Assembly (NCBI GenBank): GCA_003543215.1
Contig: DPJD01000001.1
Location: 217,172-269,523 of the forward strand
DNA: 52,352 bases
Reading direction: 5' to 3'
Origin: Erysipelotrichaceae bacterium
Lineage (GTDB): Bacteria; Bacillota_I; Bacilli_A; Erysipelotrichales; Erysipelotrichaceae
The notes beneath the pieces were generated by a model that saw only the letters and a program-made list of their open reading frames with translations, was not told the DNA's origin and did no database searches. Below are positions 24,884 through 33,390 of the stretch, piece after piece. The position numbers were made by a program, and so were the translations under genes. Position 1 is the stretch's first letter. Each line of letters opens with the position of its first letter.

Positions 24884-25846
24884 ATGGCTAAGTTCTGTGC
24901 GTTTGGAGAGTTGTTGTGTGATGTGACACCTTATGGGAAATCTGATCGAGGTTTTCCTATTTATGAATTCAATCCTGGGGGTGCACCCGCCAATGTGGCA
25001 GTCGCAATACGTAATCTTGGGATCGAAGCGAGTTTTATGGGTCAGGTTGGTAACGACCATTTTGGTCAATTCTTAAGTAACACATTGGTTTCTAAACAAG
25101 TGGATGTGGAAGCGCTCTTGATGAGTGATGCCTATCCCACCAGTTTAGCCATTGTAAGCAATAAAGCGGATGGGGATCGAAGTTTCAGCTTCTATCGCAA
25201 ACACAATGCGGATGTGATGGTTGAATTGCATGATTCCTTTAAGAAGAAGATTAAAGAAGCCGATGTCTTTCATGTGGGCAGTGTAAGCATGAGTGATGAA
25301 CCAAGTCGTTCGACTACGTTCAGTTTAATGAAATATGCAAAGAAACATGACAAGCTAATTACTTTTGATCCTAATCTGAGGGTTTTGTTGTGGGATGATC
25401 TGAATGATGCCAAACGTCAAATTGAAAAAGGACTTCAGCTTGCGGATGTTGTAAAATTGAGTGAAGAAGAACTTTTCTTTCTGACGGACATCAAAGATGC
25501 GCATGAGGCATGTATGATGTTGATGGGTATCTATGACATTCAAATCCTATTGATTACCTTTGGTGCTGAAGGCTGTGCGTCTTTTCATCAAGATACTTAC
25601 CAACACATTCCATCGTTCAATGTGAATGCGATCGATACGACCGGTGCGGGGGATGGTTTCTTTGGGGGTTTCTTAAGTCAATGGATGAAGAATGGTATGA
25701 AGATGAAACTAACAAGTCGCGAGCTTGCACTTTATTGTCAATATGCGAACGCATGTGGTGCGATTGCGACGACACAAAAAGGTGCGATTGGTTCGTTGGC
25801 AAGTGAAGAGGGTGTTCACAAGTTTTTGGAGGTTCACAATGGATAA
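24884..25846 (+). CDS. PfkB-family carbohydrate kinase, probable fructokinase
   Basis: A 320-residue ribokinase-family enzyme. The N-terminal substrate motif is NPGGAPANVAVAIRNLG and the C-terminal catalytic motif is DTTGAGDGFFGGF with D257 as the likely base. The sequence is closest in style to bacterial fructokinases of sucrose operons. In this operon it would phosphorylate the fructose released from sucrose by the next enzyme, feeding glycolysis as fructose 6-phosphate. Its last 8 nt overlap the amylosucrase gene, so translation of the two is coupled. 2-keto-3-deoxygluconate kinase is a less likely alternative. Confidence 0.85.
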   Translation: MAKFCAFGELLCDVTPYGKSDRGFPIYEFNPGGAPANVAVAIRNLGIEASFMGQVGNDHFGQFLSNTLVSKQVDVEALLMSDAYPTSLAIVSNKADGDRSFSFYRKHNADVMVELHDSFKKKIKEADVFHVGSVSMSDEPSRSTTFSLMKYAKKHDKLITFDPNLRVLLWDDLNDAKRQIEKGLQLADVVKLSEEELFFLTDIKDAHEACMMLMGIYDIQILLITFGAEGCASFHQDTYQHIPSFNVNAIDTTGAGDGFFGGFLSQWMKNGMKMKLTSRELALYCQYANACGAIATTQKGAIGSLASEEGVHKFLEVHNG

Positions 25847-27659
25847 TCGCTCAAAAATAACGAAATTGTACATGCAACTCTATCATGATGACCAAGCCTT
25901 GAAACAGTTGTTTTCAATGATGGATGAAGCAAAAGCACAACGATTGGCAGATCTTGTCTCAATGGATAAGAATGAACGTTCCTGGTACTTTGATCAAAGT
26001 ATTGTTGGGATGACTTTGTATACGGATTTATTCGCAGGTTCACTCAAGAAGTTGAAACAGAAAATTAGTTATTTTGATGACCTCGGTGTTAGTTTCTTAC
26101 ATTTGATGCCTTTGCTAAAACCACGCGAGGGCGAGAATGATGGAGGTTATGCGGTAGAGGATTATCGTAATATCGATCCACGTTTAGGGGACTTGAATGA
26201 TTTCAAGAGTTTGATGAAAGAACTCCGTAAACATGACATCAAAGTATGCATTGATTACGTCATCAATCATGTTGCGAAGGAACATGCTTGGGCTCAAGAA
26301 GCCCTAAACCATGATCCAATAAAGCAAGCCTATTTCATCATGTATGATACCGATGAGATTCCCAATAAATTCAATCTTACCGTCCCTGAAGTCTTACCGG
26401 ATAAATGTCCAGGTAATTTCACCTATTATCCTGAGATTAAAAAATATGTGTTCACTTCATTCAGTGAATTTCAATGGGATTTGAATTTCCAGAATCCTTA
26501 TGTCTTCAATGGCATGACCGATAATCTTCTCTACTTAGCGAATCTTGGCGTCAATATGATTCGCTTAGATGCGATCCCATTCATGTGGAAAGAATTGGGG
26601 ACGACCTGTCGTAACTTATCACCCATTCATGATTTGATGCGTCTCTTGCATCTGATCAAAGAAGATGTCTGTCCATCGCTTGCACTCTTAGGTGAAGCAA
26701 TCGTAGAGCCGGAACAAATCGTTAAATACTTTGGCAATGATGAACATACAGAATGTGAAGTCATGTACAATGCCAATCTCATGGTGGACATCTACAATGC
26801 CTTTGCGACGCGTGATGTTCGCTTATTGACTGTGGATGTGAATCGTTTTCAGATTCCTCAACGTGGGACATGGATGAACTATGTGCGTTGCCATGATGAC
26901 ATCGGTTGGGGCTTCAATGAACAAGCCATTCGTTCATTTGGTTTCAGTCCGTATGAACATAAGCAATTCTTGATCAAGTTTTATGGTGATCAATTTCCGA
27001 GCTCCTTTGCGAAGGGGGAGATGTATCAAGTCAATCCTTTGACCAAAGATGCTCGAACCAATGGGACTTTGGCAAGTCTATTGGGTTTGGAAAAAGCGAT
27101 TGAAACGAAACAGGTCTATCGTCGTGACGAAGCCATTCGACGAATCAATCTTGCGCATGCGATGATTCTAAGCTATCGTGGGTTTCCTTTGATTTATTCT
27201 GGGGATGAACTTGCGACACTCAATGATCAATCCTATCAGTTGGATCCCGATAAGAAGACAGAAGGACGTTGGGTCCATCGACCTTTCTTTGATTGGAAGC
27301 GAGCGAAGAATAAAGATTGTGTAGGAACCGATGAGAATGCAGTCTATCAAATGCTCAAGAAGTTGATCAGATTGCGCAAACAATATCCGCAATTTCAAGG
27401 TCAAGCACATCAATATGCACTCGATTTGCAGAATGAACATGTGTTTGGGATCATTCGTCAGAATCGACATCATCATTTGTTCGCGCTCTATAATTTCAGC
27501 GAATTGACCCAAAAGGTTCCAACGGAACATTTGCGTCAAATGTTCAATGGTGTGCTGGCACGTGATGTGGTACAAGGTCGCGTTTTCAATCTTAATGAAC
27601 CTTTCATAGAGCTCAGTCCATATGAATTTGTTTGGTGTGTGAAGCAGAATATTTCGTAA
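25839..27659 (+). CDS. Amylosucrase-like GH13 enzyme (subfamily 4)
   Basis: A 606-residue GH13 enzyme. Amylosucrase makes an alpha-1,4-glucan from sucrose and releases fructose. Catalytic residues are readable: nucleophile D244 in IRLDAIPF, acid/base E286 in LGEAIVEP, and transition-state D353 in RCHDDIGW. The sucrose pocket of the Neisseria enzyme also looks conserved: D101 and Y104 in NDGGYAVEDY, H144 in INHVAKEH, R242, and R477 in GRWVHRP. The helical N-terminal domain (about 1-95) is present. ATG 25839 has a GGAGG site. Sucrose hydrolase is the main alternative within this subfamily. Intracellular location is predicted, with no signal peptide. Confidence 0.85.
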   Translation: MDNRSKITKLYMQLYHDDQALKQLFSMMDEAKAQRLADLVSMDKNERSWYFDQSIVGMTLYTDLFAGSLKKLKQKISYFDDLGVSFLHLMPLLKPREGENDGGYAVEDYRNIDPRLGDLNDFKSLMKELRKHDIKVCIDYVINHVAKEHAWAQEALNHDPIKQAYFIMYDTDEIPNKFNLTVPEVLPDKCPGNFTYYPEIKKYVFTSFSEFQWDLNFQNPYVFNGMTDNLLYLANLGVNMIRLDAIPFMWKELGTTCRNLSPIHDLMRLLHLIKEDVCPSLALLGEAIVEPEQIVKYFGNDEHTECEVMYNANLMVDIYNAFATRDVRLLTVDVNRFQIPQRGTWMNYVRCHDDIGWGFNEQAIRSFGFSPYEHKQFLIKFYGDQFPSSFAKGEMYQVNPLTKDARTNGTLASLLGLEKAIETKQVYRRDEAIRRINLAHAMILSYRGFPLIYSGDELATLNDQSYQLDPDKKTEGRWVHRPFFDWKRAKNKDCVGTDENAVYQMLKKLIRLRKQYPQFQGQAHQYALDLQNEHVFGIIRQNRHHHLFALYNFSELTQKVPTEHLRQMFNGVLARDVVQGRVFNLNEPFIELSPYEFVWCVKQNIS

Positions 27660-27663
27660 GTTT

Positions 27664-27695
27664 AACAGTCCCTTCCGTTTGAAAGGACTGTTTTT
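27664..27695 (+). terminator. Terminator of the sugar operon
   Basis: AACAGTCC (27664-27671) pairs with GGACTGTT (27685-27692), followed by TTTTT. Strong stem with a 13-nt loop. Confidence 0.85.
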
Positions 27696-27735
27696 ATACG
27701 TTGGCGTGGTATGATAAATAAAAAGGAGTCTCGTT

Positions 27736-28629
27736 ATGAAAATTGGAGTCATTGACTTAGGATCAAACTCAATTCGCTTGGTCATCTATGAAGTTGTCGA
27801 TAAGGAGCTCAAGAAAATACTCAATTTGAAGCACCAAGGAAAGAGTGTGCTTTTCATCAAAGATAATAAAATGAGTGATGAAGGGGTAGAGGCAATTGTA
27901 TCATCCTTGAAACAATTGATCTTTGTGGCGAAAGTCTATGAATTGGATGAATTCAGAATCTTTGCGACCGCATCACTGAGAAATATCAGTAACAGTGCAG
28001 AAACGGTGGCAAAAATTGAAAAACACATCCATCATGAGATGGAAGTCTTGAGTGATGATGAAGAGTCCTTGTTTGGTTTTGATGCGATACAACGCAACGA
28101 AGATCTTCCAATTTCAGGTTTGACCATCGACATCGGTGGGGGCTCGATGGAAATCATCTATTTTAAGGATAAAAAGGCAATCTTCTCTACTTCAATTCCT
28201 GTCGGTAGTTTATCCTTTGCGACAAAATTTGTGGATGAAGTCATCCCAACTGAAGATGAACAGGCAGAAATGCGCAAGTATATTCGTAAACACTATGAAA
28301 GTTTACCTTGGTTGAAAGCAATTCAGGTGAACTCCATTATTGGGATCGGTGGAACATCGCGTGGTATGTTTAGAATGAACAAAGAGCTTGATCTTGAAAA
28401 AAATGGTTCTTTGAAATATGAAACCGTCGCAACCATTGCGAATCTAGGCATCGAACATTCAAAACAAATCATCAATGCCGTTCCCGACCGACTAATGACG
28501 ATGTTGCCGGGAGCAATCATGATCGATGAACTCATGCAATTGGTATTCGCTGAAGAATTCAAAGCCTCCAAAATGAGTGTAAGAGAAGGGTATATCTACA
28601 ACCGCATCCTTAACAATTATGAACAGTAA
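27736..28629 (+). CDS. ppx: Ppx/GppA-family exopolyphosphatase
   Basis: A 297-residue ASKHA-fold phosphatase. The first phosphate loop is VIDLGSNSIRLVIYE and the second is IDIGGGSMEIIY (about 131-142), with the GIGGTSR motif near 210. The enzyme removes terminal phosphate from polyphosphate or pppGpp. It is short, with only the N-terminal two-domain core, so polyphosphatase activity is more likely than the longer GppA type. AAGGAG site and an extended -10-like TGGTATGAT lie upstream. It overlaps ppk1 by 11 nt, giving one transcript for synthesis and breakdown of polyphosphate. Confidence 0.9.
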   Translation: MKIGVIDLGSNSIRLVIYEVVDKELKKILNLKHQGKSVLFIKDNKMSDEGVEAIVSSLKQLIFVAKVYELDEFRIFATASLRNISNSAETVAKIEKHIHHEMEVLSDDEESLFGFDAIQRNEDLPISGLTIDIGGGSMEIIYFKDKKAIFSTSIPVGSLSFATKFVDEVIPTEDEQAEMRKYIRKHYESLPWLKAIQVNSIIGIGGTSRGMFRMNKELDLEKNGSLKYETVATIANLGIEHSKQIINAVPDRLMTMLPGAIMIDELMQLVFAEEFKASKMSVREGYIYNRILNNYEQ

Positions 28630-30697
28630 TTACATCAATCGTGAATTTAGTTGGTTACGTTTCAATGAACGTGTCCTTGATCAGGCACGGTGGTCCACCG
28701 TACCTTTTTTCGAACGTCTTCGCTTCATTTCAATCGTTTACAGCAATTTGGATGAATTCTATATGGTTCGTGTCGGTTCGCTCAGTGAACAAAAAGGCTT
28801 AATCAAAGCCCCTGATAACAAAACCAGTCTGACCATTGATGAGCAACTCAAAGGCATTGGTAAGCATGTCAAAAAACAGATGGAAGATTTGGGTGCTGTG
28901 TATGCACAATGGGCTTTGGAAGCTCAAACTTATCAAATCAAGAACACTCAAATCAAGGATTTGAAAGCCCATGATTTGGACTATGCGACGACTTATTTTC
29001 ATAATATGATTGAACATCTATTGAGTCCGATCATTGTAGATAAGGCTCATCCGTTTCCGCATCTTATGAACAAGCAAGTTGCGGTCAGTGTTCTCTTGAA
29101 ACATGGGTCGAAATCGATGCTTGCATTCATTCCAATCGATCTGAATCTCTTGCCAGCAACCATCGTCTTACCTAAGAAACATCGCTTGGAATTCTTACCA
29201 ATCGAACAAGTCGTGTATGACTTCGTGGATGTGATTTTTAAAGACTACACGATTGTCGAGAAGAACATCATTCGTGTCACACGCAATGCGGATTTGGATT
29301 GGGATACCTATTCTGATGAAGATTTGGATTTCAGGGACACCATGAAGAAGTTGCTCAAGAAACGTTTTAGATTGAGTCCGGTTCGTTTGGAAGTGAAGTT
29401 CGAGAGCGATCAAATCATTAAATCCTTATTGAAGACACTGAATATTGATAAAGACCATGTCTTTGTCAATACGGCTCCGTATCACTACAATTTCATGAAT
29501 GATGTCGAAAAATTCTTGAGTCAACGAACCAAAGATGCGTTCTATCCATCCCATGCGTTTCGTTTTCATCCGGCAATACAGAGCAAAGAACCCATTTTAT
29601 CTCAGCTCAATAAAGGCGATTTGTTCTTCCATTTTCCCTATGATGCGGCAACGGGTTTGATTCGTTTCATTCAAGAAGCAGCCCAATCTGTGAAGGTTGT
29701 GTCGATTCGAATCACGCTCTATCGAGTTGCGAATGTATCGAAGATTGTAGAGGCTTTGATTCAAGCCAAAGAAGCAGGTAAAGAAGTCATTGTCATCATT
29801 GAATTAAAAGCAAGATTCGATGAAGAACATAACATCGAATGGTCCAATCGCTTAGAAGAAGCAGGATGTACCTTGATCTTTGGAGTTGAACACATGAAGG
29901 TTCATTCCAAAGTGTGTGTCGTCATAGAAAAAGACAATCATAAAACAAAATTATACACACATATCGGGACAGGCAATTACAATGAACAAACAGCGCGTTT
30001 ATACAGTGATTTCCATCTCATCACAGCCGATCAAAGCATTGGTCAAGAAGCCTTGTATTTCTTACAGTCCATTCAAATGGGCAACATCGAACGTCTGAAT
30101 CGACCATTTACTTCCATTTTAGTTGCGCCATTTTCTCTTAAGCAACAACTTCTCTTAGACATACAAAAAGAAGCTTCAAGCTCCAATGGTCATATTATTT
30201 TGAAGATGAATTCATTGACCGACAAAGACATCATCGATGCCCTATACCTTGCGTCACAAGCAGGTGTGAAGATCGACTTGATCATACGTGGGATTTGTTG
30301 CTTGGTTCCAGGTCAAAAAGGTTTGAGCGAAAACATTCAAGTCATATCCGTCATTGGACGCTATCTGGAACATACGCGTGCTTTCTTGTTTAGACATGAA
30401 GGTGAATGGTTGAGTTATCTCAGTTCTGCTGACTTAATGACACGCAATACTGAAAAACGTTTGGAATTGGCTGTTCGGGTCAACGATCAAGCCGTTAAAA
30501 CACAGGTTCGTTTGATCCTCTTCAGTTATCTGGATCCAGAGATCAATCATTATCGACTGGATGAAGAGGGGAATTATCTGGGTCATCGATCGGACATCGA
30601 TGTACAAGTCAAACAATATGAATTCAAAGCAAGTCCAGCTGAAGAAAGAAGTCTATGGCAAAAATTGAAAGACGTGATTACTAAAAATGAACGATAA
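28619..30697 (+). CDS. ppk1: Polyphosphate kinase 1
   Basis: A 692-residue enzyme that polymerises the gamma-phosphate of ATP into polyphosphate. It starts with the hallmark NREFSWLRFNERVLDQA. The phosphorylated His is H429 in MKVHSKVCVV, with the second conserved His H585 in LEHTRAFLF; ARFDEEHNIEW and THIGTGNYNE are further Ppk1 signatures. The gene starts inside the end of ppx with no independent ribosome binding site, so it depends on coupled translation. The C-terminus overlaps a small gene by 11 nt. Confidence 0.95.
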   Translation: MNSNYINREFSWLRFNERVLDQARWSTVPFFERLRFISIVYSNLDEFYMVRVGSLSEQKGLIKAPDNKTSLTIDEQLKGIGKHVKKQMEDLGAVYAQWALEAQTYQIKNTQIKDLKAHDLDYATTYFHNMIEHLLSPIIVDKAHPFPHLMNKQVAVSVLLKHGSKSMLAFIPIDLNLLPATIVLPKKHRLEFLPIEQVVYDFVDVIFKDYTIVEKNIIRVTRNADLDWDTYSDEDLDFRDTMKKLLKKRFRLSPVRLEVKFESDQIIKSLLKTLNIDKDHVFVNTAPYHYNFMNDVEKFLSQRTKDAFYPSHAFRFHPAIQSKEPILSQLNKGDLFFHFPYDAATGLIRFIQEAAQSVKVVSIRITLYRVANVSKIVEALIQAKEAGKEVIVIIELKARFDEEHNIEWSNRLEEAGCTLIFGVEHMKVHSKVCVVIEKDNHKTKLYTHIGTGNYNEQTARLYSDFHLITADQSIGQEALYFLQSIQMGNIERLNRPFTSILVAPFSLKQQLLLDIQKEASSSNGHIILKMNSLTDKDIIDALYLASQAGVKIDLIIRGICCLVPGQKGLSENIQVISVIGRYLEHTRAFLFRHEGEWLSYLSSADLMTRNTEKRLELAVRVNDQAVKTQVRLILFSYLDPEINHYRLDEEGNYLGHRSDIDVQVKQYEFKASPAEERSLWQKLKDVITKNER

Positions 30698-30950
30698 TTT
30701 AGATCTTTATAACGCGCTTAAACAATTGAAAGTCGGAATGCGTTTGCGTCTGGATGCGAAGACACAAACGATTTTCGTATATCATCAAGAAAAAATCGAT
30801 GTTCATACGGATCATGCACATTTCGTGATGTCTGAAGAAGATTTCATAGTTTTGTATCAAGATGCGAGTTTCTATCCATATTCCAAAAAACCAAGCATCG
30901 AGATTGAAGTCGACAAAGATGAGGTTTATTATACCCAATGGAAAAAATAG
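30687..30950 (+). CDS. Small conserved-context protein of unknown function, ppk operon
   Basis: An 87-residue soluble protein, acidic with several His and aromatic residues (VYHQEKIDVHTDHAHF). It has no signal peptide, membrane helix or motif I recognise. It overlaps ppk1 at its start (11 nt) and the next gene at its end (13 nt), and this tight coupling is the main evidence that it is expressed. A role linked to polyphosphate is possible but only by position. Confidence 0.65.
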   Translation: MNDNLDLYNALKQLKVGMRLRLDAKTQTIFVYHQEKIDVHTDHAHFVMSEEDFIVLYQDASFYPYSKKPSIEIEVDKDEVYYTQWKK

Positions 30951-31201
30951 TTCTGCCCATCCTAATCGTGTTGAATCTTTTTGGTTTTGTGTTGATGAGC
31001 TTGGATAAATACTTCGCCATCAAACAAAGAAGTCGCATTTCAGAGCGATCTTTATTAAGTATGGCTTTCATTGGTGGTAGTCTAGGCGTTTATTTTGGGA
31101 TGGTCATCTTTCGTCATAAAACACGTAAATTTTCATTCAATATTGGGGTTCCATTGATGATGGCATTGCATTTCTTTTTATACTGGTATCTAAATACTTG
31201 A
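30938..31201 (+). CDS. DUF1294 membrane protein
   Basis: An 87-residue protein with three hydrophobic segments and the DUF1294 pattern: an early SLDKYFAIKQRSRISE block and RHKTRKFSFNIGVPL before the last helix. DUF1294 proteins are small inner-membrane proteins without a defined role. Last gene of the ppx-ppk1 unit, overlapping the preceding small gene by 13 nt. Its TGA stop lies inside the -35 box of the next gene's promoter. No terminator is visible, so some readthrough into merR is likely. Confidence 0.85.
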   Translation: MEKIVLPILIVLNLFGFVLMSLDKYFAIKQRSRISERSLLSMAFIGGSLGVYFGMVIFRHKTRKFSFNIGVPLMMALHFFLYWYLNT

Positions 31202-31228
31202 CTTGGAGTATACTCTAGGGATTAAAGT
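31198..31228 (+). promoter_or_regulatory. MerR-type promoter with 19-nt spacer
   Basis: TTGACT (31198-31203) and TAAAGT (31223-31228) are separated by 19 nt, the elongated spacing typical of promoters activated by MerR proteins through DNA untwisting. The spacer holds the palindrome GAGTATACTC (31206-31215) with partial symmetry further out. It lies just upstream of a merR gene, which implies autoregulation. Confidence 0.8.
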
Positions 31229-31324
31229 AAACGTATTCGATGAATGCAGTTCGTTTCATTGTCTGAGCAGTGATCAATTCGAAGTCATCGTGCATCTGAT
31301 TTACAAGGTATTAGGAGAAAAACT

Positions 31325-31720
31325 ATGACCATTTCAGAAGTCTGTAAAATTTATGATCTAAGTGCCGACACACTTCGTTATTACGAAAAGATCGGTTTGT
31401 TGGATTATGTGCAACGGAATGCCAGTGGTATTCGTAATTATCAAGAAAGCGATTTGCGTCGCATTGAATTCATTCGTCACATGCGTAATGCAGGATTAAG
31501 CATTGAGGTTTTGATTCGTTACATTGATCTCTTTCACCAAGGTAATCATACCATTCCTGAGCGTAAGCAAATCCTTGTGGAACAAAGAAATCTCCTTAAA
31601 CTTAAGATTAAGGAGATGCAGGAAACTTTGGATCGATTGGATTGTAAGATTGAGAATTATGATACGATCTTGATCAAACATGAACAAGAACTTCAAGCCA
31701 TACAGGATGAAGCAGAATAA
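31325..31720 (+). CDS. MerR-family transcriptional regulator
   Basis: A 131-residue regulator. The N-terminal winged helix reads MTISEVCKIYDLSADTLRYYE with the usual GLL and RNYQESDLRRIEFI continuation, followed by a long dimerising coiled-coil helix (about residues 80-125). It resembles AdhR-type regulators that respond to aldehydes or similar electrophiles. A single Cys in the coiled coil (DRLDCKIEN) could be redox active. AGGAG site. Expressed from the 19-nt-spacer promoter upstream with a leader of about 90 nt; other target genes are not evident. Its stop abuts the end of the convergent hydrolase gene. Confidence 0.87.
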   Translation: MTISEVCKIYDLSADTLRYYEKIGLLDYVQRNASGIRNYQESDLRRIEFIRHMRNAGLSIEVLIRYIDLFHQGNHTIPERKQILVEQRNLLKLKIKEMQETLDRLDCKIENYDTILIKHEQELQAIQDEAE

Positions 31721-32437
31721 TTAGTCTTGGATAATTGAAGCTAAGAAAAATTCATGCATGATTTTAAGGACATCTTGATTGATGTCTTTTTCATCTAAAA
31801 TACGATGTGGGACATTCTTCAAGATAAAGAGACGTTTACGTTTATGTGGGATTTGATCATAGGCATAATCACTGCTTCTTACTGGAATGGTTTGATCGGC
31901 TGTCCCATGAAAAATCAAGACAGGGCAATGGACCTGAGCGATGCTTTCTTTGCATTTCGCAACCACATCACGAAAAGTGTTCGTAAAATGATCGGGAAGT
32001 TCAGGATAATCACTTTGGGTTATGGTATTGTCTGGTAAACGTAAGATCTGCCGAGCTTTATCCCCGACCGTTTCAATGACGGCTTTAACCGTAATGTATT
32101 CAAAACCTGGGGCAATGAGCACCAAGCGTTCTACAGGATAGCGTCTTGCCAATTCTGAGGCAATGACACCGCCCATGGAGAAACCGATCAAGATGATTCT
32201 TGAGTTCGTTTTAAACAATTCTTTTAAGGGTTCCTCTGCACGTGCAATCCATTGTTTGGCATCGATGTCATCCAATTGGGTTTGATCAAAAAGCAAGGGT
32301 GCTTCAATGGTGTATCCCAAGGGTTCGAAGTAAGCGCGTAATGTATCATACTCGTGTGATCTACGCACACCAAAGCCATGAACGCAGTAGAGTAGGGGTT
32401 TTGTGTCTTGATTAAATAGTTTTAAGAGCCAGTTCAT
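31721..32437 (-). CDS. Alpha/beta-hydrolase (carboxylesterase-like)
   Basis: A 238-residue serine hydrolase. The oxyanion-loop motif HGFGVRRSHEY, nucleophile S87 in GFSMGG, Asp in GTADQTIP and His in VPHRILDE give a complete catalytic triad. Size and order resemble Est30-type carboxylesterases. No signal peptide, so cytoplasmic. GAGGT site about 8 nt before the ATG. It ends with no gap against merR on the opposite strand, so the two transcripts converge and overlap. The substrate is unknown; a link to the MerR protein (for example ester or aldehyde detoxification) is speculative. Confidence 0.82.
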   Translation of the reverse strand: MNWLLKLFNQDTKPLLYCVHGFGVRRSHEYDTLRAYFEPLGYTIEAPLLFDQTQLDDIDAKQWIARAEEPLKELFKTNSRIILIGFSMGGVIASELARRYPVERLVLIAPGFEYITVKAVIETVGDKARQILRLPDNTITQSDYPELPDHFTNTFRDVVAKCKESIAQVHCPVLIFHGTADQTIPVRSSDYAYDQIPHKRKRLFILKNVPHRILDEKDINQDVLKIMHEFFLASIIQD

Positions 32438-32486
32438 TCCATTTACCTCATTCTTACTATAACGCGCGGAGCTTGTTTTTGCACTA

Positions 32487-32495
32487 TGCTATAAT
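32487..32495 (+). promoter_or_regulatory. Extended -10 promoter of the beta-hydroxyacid dehydrogenase gene
   Basis: TGCTATAAT, 19 nt before the chosen ATG. No good -35 box at 17 nt spacing. Confidence 0.5.
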
Positions 32496-32514
32496 TTAGA
32501 TAAGAGGAATGAAC

Positions 32515-33360
32515 ATGGAAAAAATAGCGTGGATTGGGACAGGTGTCATGGGACATGCGATGGTCAGCCATCTCATCAAGGCTGGCTATCCTGTCCAAGT
32601 ATACAATCGAAGTATCCAAAAAACAGAAGGTTTGAATGCAAAAGTATGTTTGTCCATTGAAGACGTTGTGAAAGATGTGGATATCGTATTTACGATGTTG
32701 GGCTATCCAAAAGATGTGGAAGAGGTATATGCAGAGATCTTTAAACATCAAAATACGAAACCCTTGTGTATCGATATGACGACCTCTGCACCAGACTTGG
32801 CGAAACAACTCGCGCTGCGTGCTTCTGAACTGGGCATTGAAGTCTTGGATGCGCCGGTTTCGGGAGGCGATATTGGGGCAAAGAATGCCAGTCTCGCCAT
32901 CATGGTGGGGGGCAGTGAAAATACCTATCGCAAAGCATTGCCACTTTTCGAGAAAATGGGCAAAACCATCACCTATTGTGGAACAAGCGGCAATGGTCAG
33001 CACTGCAAGATGGCCAATCAAATCGTCGTCGCAGGCAATGTGGCGGCAGTTGCGGAAAGCATGAGTTATGCGATCAAGCAAGGCTTGGATCCTAAACTTG
33101 TCCTACAAGCCATTAGTGGGGGAGCTGCAGGTTCATGGCAACTCACCAACAATGGTCCTAAGATGATCGATCATGATGATAAACCAGGTTTTTACATTCA
33201 TCATTTTGTAAAAGATCTTTTACTTGTCTTAAGTGAAGCTGAGAATGTTGGTTTGGAGCTTCCAATCGTAAGTGAAGTCCTCAGTAGTTATCAAGCCTTG
33301 GTTGATAAAGGCTATGCATCAAAAGGAACACAGGCATTGATTGAGCATTATTTAGATTAA
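32515..33360 (+). CDS. NAD(P)-dependent beta-hydroxyacid dehydrogenase (3-hydroxyisobutyrate dehydrogenase family)
   Basis: A 281-residue oxidoreductase. The Rossmann loop is WIGTGVMGHAM, the substrate motif is DAPVSGGDIGAK (about 111-122) and the catalytic Lys is in GNGQHCKMANQ. Family members oxidise or reduce 3-hydroxyisobutyrate, tartronate semialdehyde or succinic semialdehyde; the substrate here cannot be told. ATG 32515 is preferred to ATG 32509 because the AGAGGA site touches the latter but is well spaced from the former. It is 30 nt from an osmolyte binding-protein gene that has its own site, so the relationship is only positional. Confidence 0.88.
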   Translation: MEKIAWIGTGVMGHAMVSHLIKAGYPVQVYNRSIQKTEGLNAKVCLSIEDVVKDVDIVFTMLGYPKDVEEVYAEIFKHQNTKPLCIDMTTSAPDLAKQLALRASELGIEVLDAPVSGGDIGAKNASLAIMVGGSENTYRKALPLFEKMGKTITYCGTSGNGQHCKMANQIVVAGNVAAVAESMSYAIKQGLDPKLVLQAISGGAAGSWQLTNNGPKMIDHDDKPGFYIHHFVKDLLLVLSEAENVGLELPIVSEVLSSYQALVDKGYASKGTQALIEHYLD

Positions 33361-33390
33361 GCGTGGTAAGATGAAAATAGGAGAACGTTT

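Noticed and set aside
27168..27785. A 205-residue open frame antisense to the amylosucrase and ppx genes.
   Set aside because: It lies opposite two well-supported genes, has no ribosome binding site or family resemblance and crosses a terminator.
30687..30950. The small gene after ppk1 as a mere overlap artefact.
   Set aside because: Rejected as artefact: it is bracketed by real genes on the same strand with coupled overlaps and the gap would otherwise be unexplained.
31240..31266. An 8-codon micro-ORF in the merR leader.
   Set aside because: No ribosome binding site precedes it and no attenuator hairpin follows it.
32443..33081. A 212-residue open frame antisense to the beta-hydroxyacid dehydrogenase gene.
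   Set aside because: Low-complexity Cys/His/Phe-rich shadow of a conserved gene; no initiation signal.
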